64,000 bases of DNA from Pseudomonas brassicacearum (GTDB taxonomy: Bacteria > Pseudomonadota > Gammaproteobacteria > Pseudomonadales > Pseudomonadaceae): the NCBI RefSeq assembly GCF_000585995.1, contig NZ_CP007410.1, forward strand, positions 310,001 to 374,000, given 5' to 3'. The notes under the pieces were generated by a model, which was not told the DNA's origin, did not search any database, and was given only the letters and a program-made list of their open reading frames with translations. The translations under genes and the position numbers were made by a program. Position 1 is the first letter of the stretch; the number at the start of each line of letters is the position of its first letter. Shown piece by piece: positions 44,684 through 53,517 of the stretch.

Positions 44684-45285
44684 AACAGTACCTTTTGGCT
44701 GTCCAGCCAGCGTTCAAAATGAGTAAACGTCGCTTTGGCGGCGCGTGTGACTTCGAGCGTCTGGGCGTCGCCAAGGTTCCTGTCGTCCAGGTACTGGAGG
44801 AAATCTTTCCAGCGTCGGCCGGTGAGCTCGCCATACACATTGAGGAAGGCTGCTCCGCTAGAGGCGTCAAGCCCCAGCTTCTCGGCCACCCTACGCCGCA
44901 GGATCTGCCCCCCGAGCGTTGCGCCTTCCAGCACATAGGACACGCCGAGTGCGGCGGCACGGGAGTCGATCAGCGGCAACGCCTGACAGGTGGGCAGCGC
45001 TTCGATAGCGGCTTCTTCCAGACCCAGTGCCGTGAGATCCGCCCGCAGCACCGGAAGTTTGATCCGTAGGGATTGGTCCAGCCCGGTCGGCGTCAGTGCA
45101 AGTACATGAAGACGTTGTTCCAACGGTTGATAGAAACCGTAGTAGGCCGCCATCAGGCGCCGATACAGATCGAGGTCCAGTTGTTCGGAGAAAAACGGCA
45201 GGCGTTTTTCCAAGGCGATGTGCAGTTCAGCGGTTTCGGTCCGCAATGCCTGGATCAGAGAGGGATGTGGTGCGGCTGATGACAT
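44680..45285 (-). CDS. bphO: Biliverdin-producing heme oxygenase BphO
   Basis: The product is 201 aa from MSSAAPHPSL; the upstream 26-residue extension is Arg/Gln-rich and lies in the promoter region. The proximal heme ligand is the His in ETAELHIALEKRLPF, and VSYVLEGATLGGQIL is the distal helix with the flexible Gly pair. It opens heme to biliverdin IX-alpha (or a related isomer), the chromophore of BphP. The order bphO-bphP with a four-base overlap is common in Pseudomonas. Confidence 0.94.
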   Translation of the reverse strand: MSSAAPHPSLIQALRTETAELHIALEKRLPFFSEQLDLDLYRRLMAAYYGFYQPLEQRLHVLALTPTGLDQSLRIKLPVLRADLTALGLEEAAIEALPTCQALPLIDSRAAALGVSYVLEGATLGGQILRRRVAEKLGLDASSGAAFLNVYGELTGRRWKDFLQYLDDRNLGDAQTLEVTRAAKATFTHFERWLDSQKVLL

Positions 45286-45359
45286 GCAGGACAGGGTTCT
45301 TTGACTGGAGCGTTGCTGAAAAAAACGCATAAATCTTACATGGGTTTTTGGGTATGCAG

Positions 45360-46406
45360 TCATCGGGTGTCGGGCCTCATTTCCTCAAGTCGCGCCCGTT
45401 CGCGTTCCAGCTCATTACACAGCTCTTCTTCCGAGGGGAGTACCAACTTGTATTGACTGGCGAACAATTGCTCATTGCCCTGCAATACGGAGTAACGCAC
45501 CACCGATTCATCTTTCTGGGCACACAGAATGATGCCGACGGTGGGTTTGTCATCGGGGCCGCGCTTGAGGTCGTCGTAGAGGCGCACATACATGTCCATC
45601 TGCCCGATGTCCTGATGGCTCAGTTCGCCACGCTTGAGGTCGACGATCACAAAACACTTGAGCAGATAGTTGTAAAAGACCAGATCGAGGTAGAAGTCTT
45701 TGCTTTCGGTACTGATACGTTGCTGGCGGGCGATGAAGGCGAAGCCCTTGCCCAACTCAAGCAAGAAACCCTGTAGCTGGTCAATCAGGGCTTGCTCCAG
45801 CTCCGTTTCCAGAACGGTGCCGGCATTGGGCAGGCCGAGGAACTCCAGCACCACCGGATCCCTGACGATATCCCTGGGACCGAGGTTCAGTTCCTTGAGA
45901 TTGACGAGGGCCTCCTGCTCCACCGCGGGCCTGTCGCGGCTGGCCAGCAGGCGTTCGTAATAGAAGGTGCCGATCTGGCGTTCGAGGGCGCGGGTGGACC
46001 AGTTTTGCGCTGCAGCCTCGTTCATATACCAACGGCGTGCATTTTCATTTTCGACACGGAGTAGCAGGCGATAGTGGGTCCAACTTAATTCGTGACGCAG
46101 TGCGTCACACATTGGAAATGCCTGATAAAAAAGTCGCATATAGCGCAGATTAGAAGCATCAAACCCCTTCCCAAACCGCGCCGTCAGCACCTTCGCCAGC
46201 GACGGCAGCAGACGTTTTCCATAAGCCGCCCGTTCGGCGCCTCCTTGTTCGAACTCAATGATATGTCGCCCGATCTGCCAGCATGTTTGCACCTGGAGCG
46301 TATCGACGGCGCGCAAGACCTTCTGGCGTGCCTGCTGGATCAGTTGGCCGAGTTCACTGATCAGTGGCGCGAGGTGCGGGTCGTCTTGAGGTGAAATTGA
46401 AGTCAT
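45360..46406 (-). CDS. DUF1016 PD-(D/E)XK nuclease-fold protein (YhcG-like)
   Basis: The product has 348 aa. The N-terminal DUF1016 helical part has QKVLRAVDTLQVQTCWQIGR and ARFGKGFDASNLRYMRLFYQ. The C-terminal nuclease core has KDFYLDLVFYN (Asp) and CFVIVDLKRGELSHQDIGQM (D-L-K). E. coli YhcG is the model. A role in DNA processing or defence is suspected but not shown. It is a lone gene, with no restriction-modification partners near it. Confidence 0.88.
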   Translation of the reverse strand: MTSISPQDDPHLAPLISELGQLIQQARQKVLRAVDTLQVQTCWQIGRHIIEFEQGGAERAAYGKRLLPSLAKVLTARFGKGFDASNLRYMRLFYQAFPMCDALRHELSWTHYRLLLRVENENARRWYMNEAAAQNWSTRALERQIGTFYYERLLASRDRPAVEQEALVNLKELNLGPRDIVRDPVVLEFLGLPNAGTVLETELEQALIDQLQGFLLELGKGFAFIARQQRISTESKDFYLDLVFYNYLLKCFVIVDLKRGELSHQDIGQMDMYVRLYDDLKRGPDDKPTVGIILCAQKDESVVRYSVLQGNEQLFASQYKLVLPSEEELCNELERERARLEEMRPDTR

Positions 46407-46629
46407 CGATGTGTCCAGCCATTGAGAGGGGGCGGACCCAAAGCATGCTCCAGGGGAAGTTTTGATGATGCAGGACGGGGCTGATTGGCCTGGAGGAAAA
46501 AAAGCTGATTCATGCAGGACGGATTTGACGCCGCCCTATGTCGATTGACCCTGGCTTGTAGGAGCTATCCCAGGAGGTTGTCGTCCAGCGCAAGCGCCTT
46601 CACCACAAAAGCGCTTGACGGGATGACGG

Positions 46630-47037
46630 TCAGATCGAGCCTTGGGCCAGTGCCTGGGACGCGGCCACATAATCCGCCTGGAATTGCTTGCTCTCGACCC
46701 AGTCCAGCGCGGTCTGCTCATCGACGCCGGTGGTCATGCGCCGATATTCGATCAGGGCGGTAATGATGAAGTCAGTGGCTTCCTCCTCACCTTCCTGTTC
46801 CAACACCAGCGACAGCAGTGGATGTGCCAGGAAGGTTACGCACATGGCTTGCTGGCTGATCTTTTCAGCAGCCTGCATGGCTTGAAACAATTCCGACAAA
46901 TCTACTGTCTCCAAATCGATGCGCTCATCGTTCGGATCGAGGAAATCGTTCGGCGCAGCGGCGCGTTGAATCCGGTTCTTCTTGGCTTTCGCCTTGGCGC
47001 GCTGGTTGCGCTTCTGCTGTTTTTCTGCCGATGACAT
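46630..47037 (-). CDS. Hypothetical protein, paralogue of the gene at 41959
   Basis: The product has 135 aa: a basic N-terminus (MSSAEKQQKRNQRAKAKAKK) and an acidic helical remainder (LEQEGEEEATDFIITALIEY, TTGVDEQTALDWVESKQFQA). The layout and the KQQKR...AKAK head match the 148-aa protein about 4.7 kb away. No function is known. 220 bases to its 3' side are without genes. Confidence 0.72.
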   Translation of the reverse strand: MSSAEKQQKRNQRAKAKAKKNRIQRAAAPNDFLDPNDERIDLETVDLSELFQAMQAAEKISQQAMCVTFLAHPLLSLVLEQEGEEEATDFIITALIEYRRMTTGVDEQTALDWVESKQFQADYVAASQALAQGSI

Positions 47038-47103
47038 GGTCAGATTCCTGACATGAAAAATAAGGCCACCTATCCTACAGCTTCATGGCGAGCGCTTCGA
47101 ATC

Positions 47104-47433
47104 TCAATCCACCACGAACAAGGTTGCGCCCAGCGAAGTTGATGAGCGATGAGGCTCGGCCTGGTCGGCCACCTGATAGCTCATGCCAGGCTTGAGCACG
47201 AACTGTCGCCCGTCCTCCAGCTCAGTGTTCAACTCACCCTTCAGGCAAAACAGAATGTGCCCCTTGATGCACCAGTGATCGGCCAGATACCCCGCCGTGT
47301 ATTCAACCATCCGTACCCGAATGTTCCCGAACTGCCGGGTGCGCCAATAGGCGGTTCCGGTGACGCCTTTGTGTTCGGTGGGTTCGATGGTTGACCAATC
47401 GGTGGTGCCAAAGGGGATGCCGGTGATGTCCAT
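47104..47433 (-). CDS. Small cupin-fold protein (DHCW-motif cupin type)
   Basis: The product has 109 aa. The cupin strands are seen in YLADHWCIKGHILFCLKGEL and DGRQFVLKPGMSYQVADQAE, with the conserved DHWC-x-KGH block that names the family. The His and Cys could hold a metal. The substrate is unknown. The gene is monocistronic, on the minus strand. Confidence 0.82.
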   Translation of the reverse strand: MDITGIPFGTTDWSTIEPTEHKGVTGTAYWRTRQFGNIRVRMVEYTAGYLADHWCIKGHILFCLKGELNTELEDGRQFVLKPGMSYQVADQAEPHRSSTSLGATLFVVD

Positions 47434-47611
47434 GTCGACTCGTCTGTTGGGGGAGTGGCGATGGACGAATGTAGCCGAGTCGGTGGGGCGGGGGGAAGAA
47501 ATCGCCGAAAACAGGTGTTTTGACGGTTGTCTTTCTGGTCCTGTATGACGTTCTAAATCCTGTCCTGGAAGTTGGCCTGATGAGCTATCCAGTCATGGAT
47601 ATAGCTCAACA

Positions 47612-48499
47612 CTAGCTGGGCCCCTTCTCGGTTTCTACCAACTCAATAGGACGTTGGCCATCCAAGTAGATGTTCGGTTGTTCCATCCACTTGAATGCCT
47701 TGCCGCGATCTCCGCGGATTGGGATAACCAGTTCGAGGACCTGCTGTAGTAAGTCGGGGCGTGCATACCAGGACTCTGGTTTCACCGTTGCTTTTCGTCC
47801 GGGGATCACTCGAGGTAGCTGACAGGTGGCAAGTTCTGCGTGGGTGATGTGAGTTCGTACCCAATGAGCCAGTTCGGCTAGCTCGGTATTGGGAATTCGC
47901 TCGTGGCTTGTCGTGGGAATAACTAAGCCCACCCGGACGGATGTGTATTGACGAATCATCTGGAGGGCCGGGGCGATATCGGTGTCGTTTGTGACGAAGA
48001 CAGCGTGATCAATCGCCCCGGCGATCGCGTCGTGATAGGCCTGTAGCGACAGATTCACGTCGCTCTGTTTTTCCTCGACCTTCCAGGCCTGGATTTCTTC
48101 GCATTCACGAGGGGCACGATTCGGATGGCTGGCATCGACAACCCTTACCTTCATCCTGTTGACCGCGTAATAGCCCTCCACCAAGTCAATGCGGTCGCCG
48201 TATAGCTTGCGTAGGGCAGTATGATAGCGGGCTTGAGATGAAACGGAGTCCGGTGCTCGCGCCACGGTTTCAATGATTTTGGCGGTAAAGAATTTTATCG
48301 AGGGGCGATCAAGCAGGGTTGATTGCCTGATGACGTTGTTACTGTCCTTGACCAGCACTGACGGTAAGAGATGCTTTTCAAAAAGTGATAGCAGGTCGAG
48401 CCATTTGTAGGCGGTTCCTTTCAGGCAACCGTAGTAGAAGTTGTAGCCGTCGATGTAGATACGGGTGCGCAGAGGTTTGAGCTCGGGCGGTCCCTGCAT
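47612..48499 (-). CDS. NYN-domain (PIN-like) protein
   Basis: The product has 295 aa. The PIN-like acidic residues are in RIYIDGYNFYYGCL, EEKQSDVNLSLQAYHDA and AVFVTNDTDIAPAL, the typical NYN set, so metal-dependent RNA cleavage is plausible. A C-terminal region of about 80 residues is added. The base composition is lower in GC than neighbouring core genes, and tRNA-Phe is close by, so it may be acquired. A good ribosome site is not evident. No partner gene is adjacent. Confidence 0.85.
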   Translation of the reverse strand: MQGPPELKPLRTRIYIDGYNFYYGCLKGTAYKWLDLLSLFEKHLLPSVLVKDSNNVIRQSTLLDRPSIKFFTAKIIETVARAPDSVSSQARYHTALRKLYGDRIDLVEGYYAVNRMKVRVVDASHPNRAPRECEEIQAWKVEEKQSDVNLSLQAYHDAIAGAIDHAVFVTNDTDIAPALQMIRQYTSVRVGLVIPTTSHERIPNTELAELAHWVRTHITHAELATCQLPRVIPGRKATVKPESWYARPDLLQQVLELVIPIRGDRGKAFKWMEQPNIYLDGQRPIELVETEKGPS

Positions 48500-48518
48500 A
48501 TCTCATGCTCCAGAAACG

Positions 48519-48545
48519 AAAAAACCGGCTTGCGCCGGCTTTTTC
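48519..48545. terminator. Bidirectional terminator upstream of the NYN gene
   Basis: GAAAAAACCGGC and GCCGGCTTTTT form a short perfect stem with loop TTGC, 20 bases before the NYN gene start on the minus strand. It would isolate that gene from read-through. Confidence 0.8.
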
Positions 48546-48804
48546 CCCCTCCAACCAGATGGTCAGGCCACACCGGTCACGAGGGTTAGTTGTTGGGCGC
48601 AGTATTACGCAGATTTTGCGTTAAACGCAAATTTGATCACGGTATGGGGGGCCGTTCGGACCAGCGTTGAGGCAGAGCTTAATCGCTCGTCACGCCGCGA
48701 TCAAAGCAGGAAACGAGCCGCAACACTTATTCCGGGTTGGGCTTTGGGTGGGCTGTCATAGGCGCCAAACAGGGCAAGCAGATAGAGCAACAAATCCCAC
48801 GCAA
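48546..48804. other. Gene-free stretch between two terminators
   Basis: No coding frame is convincing. The piece GCAGATTTTGCGTTAAACGC holds TTTGCGTTAAACGCAAA, an inverted repeat of TTTGCGTT and AACGCAAA, which could be an operator (about 48615-48632). Nothing else is recognised. Confidence 0.4.
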
Positions 48805-48839
48805 TAAAAAACCCCGATCAATTTCTTGATCGGGGTTTT
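48805..48839 (-). terminator. Terminator of tRNA-Phe
   Basis: AAAACCCCGATCAA and TTGATCGGGGTTTT form a 14-bp stem with a TTTC loop, directly behind the tRNA-Phe gene on the minus strand. Confidence 0.9.
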
Positions 48840-48847
48840 CGGTATTT

Positions 48848-48923
48848 TGGTGCCCAGAGACGGAATCGAACCGCCGACACGGGGATTTTCAATCCCCTGC
48901 TCTACCGACTGAGCTATCTGGGC
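48848..48923 (-). tRNA. tRNA-Phe (anticodon GAA)
   Basis: The 76-base gene folds as a cloverleaf: 5' GCCCAGATAGCTCAGTCGGT, anticodon stem GGGGA/TCCCC around TTGAAAA, T-arm GCGGTTCGATTCCGT and an encoded CCA end. Confidence 0.96.
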
Positions 48924-49025
48924 AACGGGGCGCATTAAACGGGTTTTTCAGGGGGTCGTCAAGCACGTTATCAAAAAATATTTAATTATTACCGTCGCTT
49001 ACGATCCGCCCCGGTGCTGAGCGGC

Positions 49026-49298
49026 TTATTCGGAGGGCGGCACGTAACCTTCGGCCTTGGCGTATTCTTCGCCGGAAAAGAACTTGTCCATCTCGCCTTG
49101 AAGGTATTTGCGGTCTTCGGCGTTCATCATGTTCAGGCGTTTTTCGTTGATCAGCAGGGTCTGGTGTTTTTGCCAGTCGGCCCAGGCCTTGGCCGAGACG
49201 TTGTCGTAGATATCCTGGCCTTTGGCGCCCGGGAATGGTGCGCGCTCCAGGCCTTCGAGTGGTTCTTTGTACTTGCGGCACATGATGGTGCGGGTCAT
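49026..49298 (-). CDS. yggX: Probable Fe(2+)-trafficking protein YggX
   Basis: The product has 90 aa. It shows the family start [20 protein letters not shown] with the redox-active Cys7, and [20 protein letters not shown]. YggX protects iron-sulfur clusters from oxidative damage and may deliver iron. It overlaps mutY by four bases, a conserved pairing that makes sense because MutY carries a [4Fe-4S] cluster. Confidence 0.96.
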   Translation of the reverse strand: MTRTIMCRKYKEPLEGLERAPFPGAKGQDIYDNVSAKAWADWQKHQTLLINEKRLNMMNAEDRKYLQGEMDKFFSGEEYAKAEGYVPPSE

Positions 49299-50362
49299 GA
49301 CGACTCTCCTGCGTTCAATACGGCGGCCGCGCGTTCGAGCAAGGTTTTGACCGGGGCGGCAAGGCCCAGGCGCGGCGGGGTGGCGAGGTTATACCAGAGC
49401 CAGTCGGCCTCGGCCACGTGATGGCCGGTTTCCCGGACCCGGACCAGCCAGGGTTCGATCGCCAACTGGAAGTGGCTGAAGGTGTGCACCAGGCTTGGCA
49501 TTTCCTGTTGCTTGCCCAATTCCAGCGAGTGCTGCAACGCCAGATGCTGCAAGTCGTCGAGGTCGTCGAGTTCCGGCAGGCTCCACAGGCCGCCCCACAG
49601 GCCGGTGGAGGGGCGACGGTAAAGCAGGATCGCGCCTTCGCGGTTGGCCAGTATCGGCATCAGGGTGCGTTTTTTCGGCACTTCCTTGCGTGGCTTGGGA
49701 ATCGGGTAACGTGTTTCCAGGCCCAGCATGTGGGCTTCGCAGCCCTTTTTCAGCGGGCAAAGCAGGCAGCTGGGTTTGCTGCGGGTGCAGAGCGTGGCAC
49801 CCAGGTCCATCATCGCCTGGGTGTAAGCGTTGACCCGGTCCTGGGGTGTGAAGCGCTCGGCAGTGGCCCATAACTGTTTCGCCACCTTGGGCTCACCTGG
49901 ATAGCCTTCCTGGGCGGTGAAGCGCGCCAGTACGCGCTTGACGTTGCCATCGAGGATCGGCGCCCGCAGGCCCATGCTGATGCTGGCGATGGCGCCAGCG
50001 GTGGACAGGCCGATTCCCGGCAGTTCGGTGAGCTTTTCCACGTCGCGGGGGAACTGGCCGTCGTGCTGCTCGACGACGATTTTCGCGGTTTTCTGCAGAT
50101 TGCGGGCGCGGGTGTAGTAACCCAGCCCGGTCCATAGGTGCAGTACTTCGTCCTCTGGCGCAGCGGCCAAGGCTTCGACCGTAGGCAGCGAGGCCATGAA
50201 CCGGTCGAAGTAATTGAGCACGGTGCTGACCTGGGTCTGCTGCAACATGATTTCCGAGACCCACACCCGATACGGGGTGATGTCATGTTGCCAGGGCAAG
50301 TCGTGGCGCCCGTGGCGGTCGAACCAGTCCAGTACGGCGGTGGAAAACTGCTCGGCTGTCAT
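49295..50362 (-). CDS. mutY: Adenine DNA glycosylase MutY
   Basis: The product has 355 aa. The helix-hairpin-helix is [17 protein letters not shown], and the catalytic Asp is in [14 protein letters not shown]. The iron-sulfur cluster ligands are [17 protein letters not shown] (C-x6-C-x2-C-x5-C). The C-terminal Nudix-like part recognises 8-oxoguanine. MutY removes adenine mispaired with 8-oxoG. It overlaps yggX downstream and asmA upstream by four bases each. Confidence 0.97.
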   Translation of the reverse strand: MTAEQFSTAVLDWFDRHGRHDLPWQHDITPYRVWVSEIMLQQTQVSTVLNYFDRFMASLPTVEALAAAPEDEVLHLWTGLGYYTRARNLQKTAKIVVEQHDGQFPRDVEKLTELPGIGLSTAGAIASISMGLRAPILDGNVKRVLARFTAQEGYPGEPKVAKQLWATAERFTPQDRVNAYTQAMMDLGATLCTRSKPSCLLCPLKKGCEAHMLGLETRYPIPKPRKEVPKKRTLMPILANREGAILLYRRPSTGLWGGLWSLPELDDLDDLQHLALQHSLELGKQQEMPSLVHTFSHFQLAIEPWLVRVRETGHHVAEADWLWYNLATPPRLGLAAPVKTLLERAAAVLNAGESS

Positions 50363-52584
50363 CGCTTGAACAGTCCCTTGAGCGCGTTTTTCAGTTCGGG
50401 ACTGACCTTGTCGCCCAGCTTCTCATCGATCTTGTCACCGAGGCGGTCGCCAGCCAGCTTCGCCGCGACCTTGCCCAGCCCCTCGTTGTCCAGTCGGCAG
50501 GCCTTGGCGCCCAGCTCCAGGGGGCCGCGGCAGCGCAACGGCCATTCGACGTCGACGTAGCGTTCGTTGACCTGACAGGCCGGGTCAGGCATGTCGCTCT
50601 TGTCGCCTTCAACGATGATGCCGACGCGGTAATCCATGCCCAGCACCCGCAGGTCGATATCGCCGTTGCCGTTGACGATCATGCCGGGGATGCGGACTTT
50701 CAGGTCCGGGTTGCTGGCCACGCCGTTATGGAAGGTGAGGTTGCCGTTGAGTTGCTGGAACGGTGTGTCCTTACCCCGCGGTTCGCCACTGAGGGTTTCG
50801 CGATTCAGGGTGGCGATGGCTTTGCACAGTTGCTGTTCGAGGTTGGCATTGAGCAGCATGCCATCGTTGATGACGAACCCGGCGTTGCCGTTGAGGCTAT
50901 CGATCAGGGCCTTCTGGCTGTTGCCGCTGGCGGTCACGGCGCTGTTGAGGGTCACCAGGCCTTTGACCGGCGGATTCTTGCCTTGGCTTTCGATGATTTT
51001 CTCGGCCGGCACCCGGTTGATGCGGGTTTGCAGGCTCAACTGCGGCGTGGGCTGGCGCACGTCCAGCGTGCCTTTGGCTTCGAAGTTGCCGTTGTAGAGG
51101 TCGCCCCGCAGGTTTTCCAGGGTCAGCAGGCCGCCCTGGCCGGTTGCCTTGAGGGCGGCATTCTGGATGGGCAGTTTATCGAGGGTCAGTTGGCCAAAGG
51201 TCAAGTCAGCATCGAGGTCCAGCTTGCTCAGGCGCTCCACCGGAAACAGCCGGTCGTTGCTCCAGGCACCCTGGGTCGGGGAACTTGGCAGCGGTGTGCT
51301 GCCAGCACCGGCCATGGCGCTGGCTTCGGTGTTGCTGACCTCGGCCTCACGAGCCGCCTTGCTACTGTCGGCTTCGGCGGATTTGGGCGGCAGGTAGCGG
51401 TCAACGTTGAACGTGTCGGCTTTGAGCTGCACCCGCAGGGATTGCTTGGCGAAGTCTTCCACGGCGATACGACCGTTAAAGTTGCTGTCGTCGACCTTCA
51501 GGTTGATGTCATTGAATTCGGCATTGGTCGGCGTGGCTGCAATGCGGCTGACCAGTTCAACCTTGCTCAGGCTGCCTTCGGCCATGGCCGGCAGTTTCTG
51601 GCCGACGCTGTCGACAAAGTTGGCCAGGTCGAACTGGGCGATCGATAGGCCGCCACTCAATTGCGGTGTTTTGTCGAGATCGTTGACCTTCAGTTCACCC
51701 AAGGCACGCAGCTGGTTGAGGGACAGTTTGATACCGGTCCATTCGGCGACGTTTGCTGCCTTATCCAGGAACAACTGCCCTTGTGCCGCGAAGTTAAGGC
51801 TCTTGCCCTGCAACGGATCACCCGTGGCTTCGCCGGACAGCTTCAGGTCTTCGAACTTGTAGCGCTGCAAGGCGCGTTCGAAGCGTAGCTCGCCAGTGAC
51901 TTCGGTGCGCACGCGCACGGCCGGCTGGTTGCTGGATAGGAAGGCGGTGAGGGTGACCGGGATGTTGGTGGAGTCGTGGACCGGGCCGGTGCTCAATTGG
52001 ATGCTTTCAGCGGTGAACTGCTTGCCGGTCTGCTCGTCGGTGTATTCGACCCGGGCGTTGTTCACGGTCAGGCTGTCGATGTCCAGGCGGGTCGGCTGGG
52101 CCGGCTTCTCTGCCGGGGTGCTGGCGGGCGGTGCAGGTTGTTCGCCAGGGGCCGGGGCATTCGCCGTCGTCGCAGAGGCGGGCGTCTTGCCGATGTCTTC
52201 CCAATTGCCGTGGCCGTTCTTGTCACGATTGAGCCGCAGGTTCAGGCCTTCGACCCGGACGTCGCTCATCTGCACTTCCCGGCGCAGCAACGGTATTACC
52301 CGCACCGACAGGCCAAGCATCTGCAGGTCGGCGAAAGGTTGTTTCGGATTGGCCAGCGTGGCGACGCTGGCGTCATGTAATTCCAGACCCAACCATGGAA
52401 ACAGGCTCCAGCCTATGTCGCCATTGAGGGTCAGCTCAATGTGGGCTTTGTCGCGGGCTATCTGGCGGATCTCTTCCTTGTAGTCGTTGGGATCGAAGAG
52501 GTGGGTCAGGGCAAAGCCCAGGGCCACAATGATCAGCAACAGCCCGAGAAGTACCAGACCCAGGATTTTGCCGAACGCTTTCAT
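50359..52584 (-). CDS. AsmA-family envelope protein
   Basis: The product is 741 aa from MKAFGKILGLVLLGLLLIIV, an N-terminal membrane anchor; nine residues upstream in the same frame are not needed. The AsmA N-terminal domain begins DPNDYKEEIRQIARDKAHIE. A Pro/Ala-rich linker (about residues 140-165) precedes the repeats of beta strands, and the end is a conserved AsmA C-terminal region with NGDIDLRVLGMDYRVG. The family bridges the periplasm and moves or organises phospholipids at the outer membrane. It is the first gene of the asmA-mutY-yggX unit. Confidence 0.92.
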   Translation of the reverse strand: MKAFGKILGLVLLGLLLIIVALGFALTHLFDPNDYKEEIRQIARDKAHIELTLNGDIGWSLFPWLGLELHDASVATLANPKQPFADLQMLGLSVRVIPLLRREVQMSDVRVEGLNLRLNRDKNGHGNWEDIGKTPASATTANAPAPGEQPAPPASTPAEKPAQPTRLDIDSLTVNNARVEYTDEQTGKQFTAESIQLSTGPVHDSTNIPVTLTAFLSSNQPAVRVRTEVTGELRFERALQRYKFEDLKLSGEATGDPLQGKSLNFAAQGQLFLDKAANVAEWTGIKLSLNQLRALGELKVNDLDKTPQLSGGLSIAQFDLANFVDSVGQKLPAMAEGSLSKVELVSRIAATPTNAEFNDINLKVDDSNFNGRIAVEDFAKQSLRVQLKADTFNVDRYLPPKSAEADSSKAAREAEVSNTEASAMAGAGSTPLPSSPTQGAWSNDRLFPVERLSKLDLDADLTFGQLTLDKLPIQNAALKATGQGGLLTLENLRGDLYNGNFEAKGTLDVRQPTPQLSLQTRINRVPAEKIIESQGKNPPVKGLVTLNSAVTASGNSQKALIDSLNGNAGFVINDGMLLNANLEQQLCKAIATLNRETLSGEPRGKDTPFQQLNGNLTFHNGVASNPDLKVRIPGMIVNGNGDIDLRVLGMDYRVGIIVEGDKSDMPDPACQVNERYVDVEWPLRCRGPLELGAKACRLDNEGLGKVAAKLAGDRLGDKIDEKLGDKVSPELKNALKGLFKR

Positions 52585-52702
52585 GGGCGAGTCCTTGTAG
52601 GTTGAGTTCAAAATTTAGCCTGGGAGTATAACGCCCTGAATTGGTGGCGCGTTGGGTGATCGTTGTTCGCTCCTTCACTGTTCAGCCAGACAGGCGCTGC
52701 CC

Positions 52703-52848
52703 CTGTGGCGAGGGAGCTTGCTCCCGCTGGGCTGCGAAGCAGCCCCAAACCAGGCGAATCAGTGCGCCTGAACACACCGTGGCGTCGGTTTTTTGGGGGG
52801 CTGCGCCCCCAACGGGAGCAAGCTCCCTCGCCACAGGGATTTGTGTTC
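52703..52848. repeat. REP doublet, second family
   Basis: GTGGCGAGGGAGCTTGCTCC at about 52705 and the inverse GGGAGCAAGCTCCCTCGCCA at 52824 face each other. Between them GGGGGGCTGCGCCCCC and similar short inverted repeats add to the fold. Confidence 0.88.
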
Positions 52849-52856
52849 GGCTTTAA

Positions 52857-53255
52857 CTAGCATTCATCCAGTGGCAATTTCAGTTTGGCCGCCAGCGCTT
52901 GGGCTTCCAGATGCCCGGCCGGTGCCAACAGCCGCAGCTCGGCGCCGTTTTCCTCGGCGATTCTGCGCGCCTCACTCACCAGCCGTTCAGCCACACCACG
53001 ACGGCGGGTAATATTTCGTACGCACAGTTGGGACAAGTGCCAGCCGTTCTGGTGCCGTTGCAGGCGTGCGGCACCGAGTAAACGATCATTGAAGCGGGCT
53101 GCGATCAATGAGTCGTCCGCCAGGCAGCCTTGTATCAGTTGTGCTGCATCGCCAAAGGACCCGAACAACCAGGCCGGGGCGTCTCGGTAGATTTTGTGCA
53201 GGTCCTGCTGGTCCTGGCCGGTGGCTGCGTTCAGGCGCTCGACAACAATGGGCAT
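52857..53255 (-). CDS. panZ: PanZ-like acetyl-CoA sensor (GNAT fold)
   Basis: The product has 132 aa. It is a shortened GNAT fold with LSQLCVRNITRRRGVAERLV as acetyl-CoA loop and DAPAWLFGSFGDAAQLIQGC in the N-terminal part, which fits the PanZ (PanM) family. In E. coli PanZ binds aspartate decarboxylase PanD, triggers its maturation and inhibits it when acetyl-CoA is high. In pseudomonads the link to PanD is less certain. The gene stands alone. Confidence 0.78.
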   Translation of the reverse strand: MPIVVERLNAATGQDQQDLHKIYRDAPAWLFGSFGDAAQLIQGCLADDSLIAARFNDRLLGAARLQRHQNGWHLSQLCVRNITRRRGVAERLVSEARRIAEENGAELRLLAPAGHLEAQALAAKLKLPLDEC

Positions 53256-53517
53256 ACAAATTCCTGAAAAATAAACGGTTCACACCCTACAGAAAGTCTG
53301 TAATGGAGCGATAAGACAGATGACACGAAAAAGGTGATATCACTTTGATTCTTCTGTCACGATCAAATGGTAACCTTTGCCTGTTCGTCCGTCCTTTTGC
53401 GGCATAAATGTCGCACCAAATGGAGCTTCACCAAAGAATACAGTCATGCCTGCGTGCAATGAAGGCTGACGGTGATGCGTGACTGGCGAACCATTCTAAT
53501 AACTGGGGGATACACCA

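Noticed and set aside
48546..48804. Insertion remnant at tRNA-Phe with a repeated tRNA end
   Set aside because: I looked for a copy of the tRNA-Phe 3' end near the NYN gene and found none.
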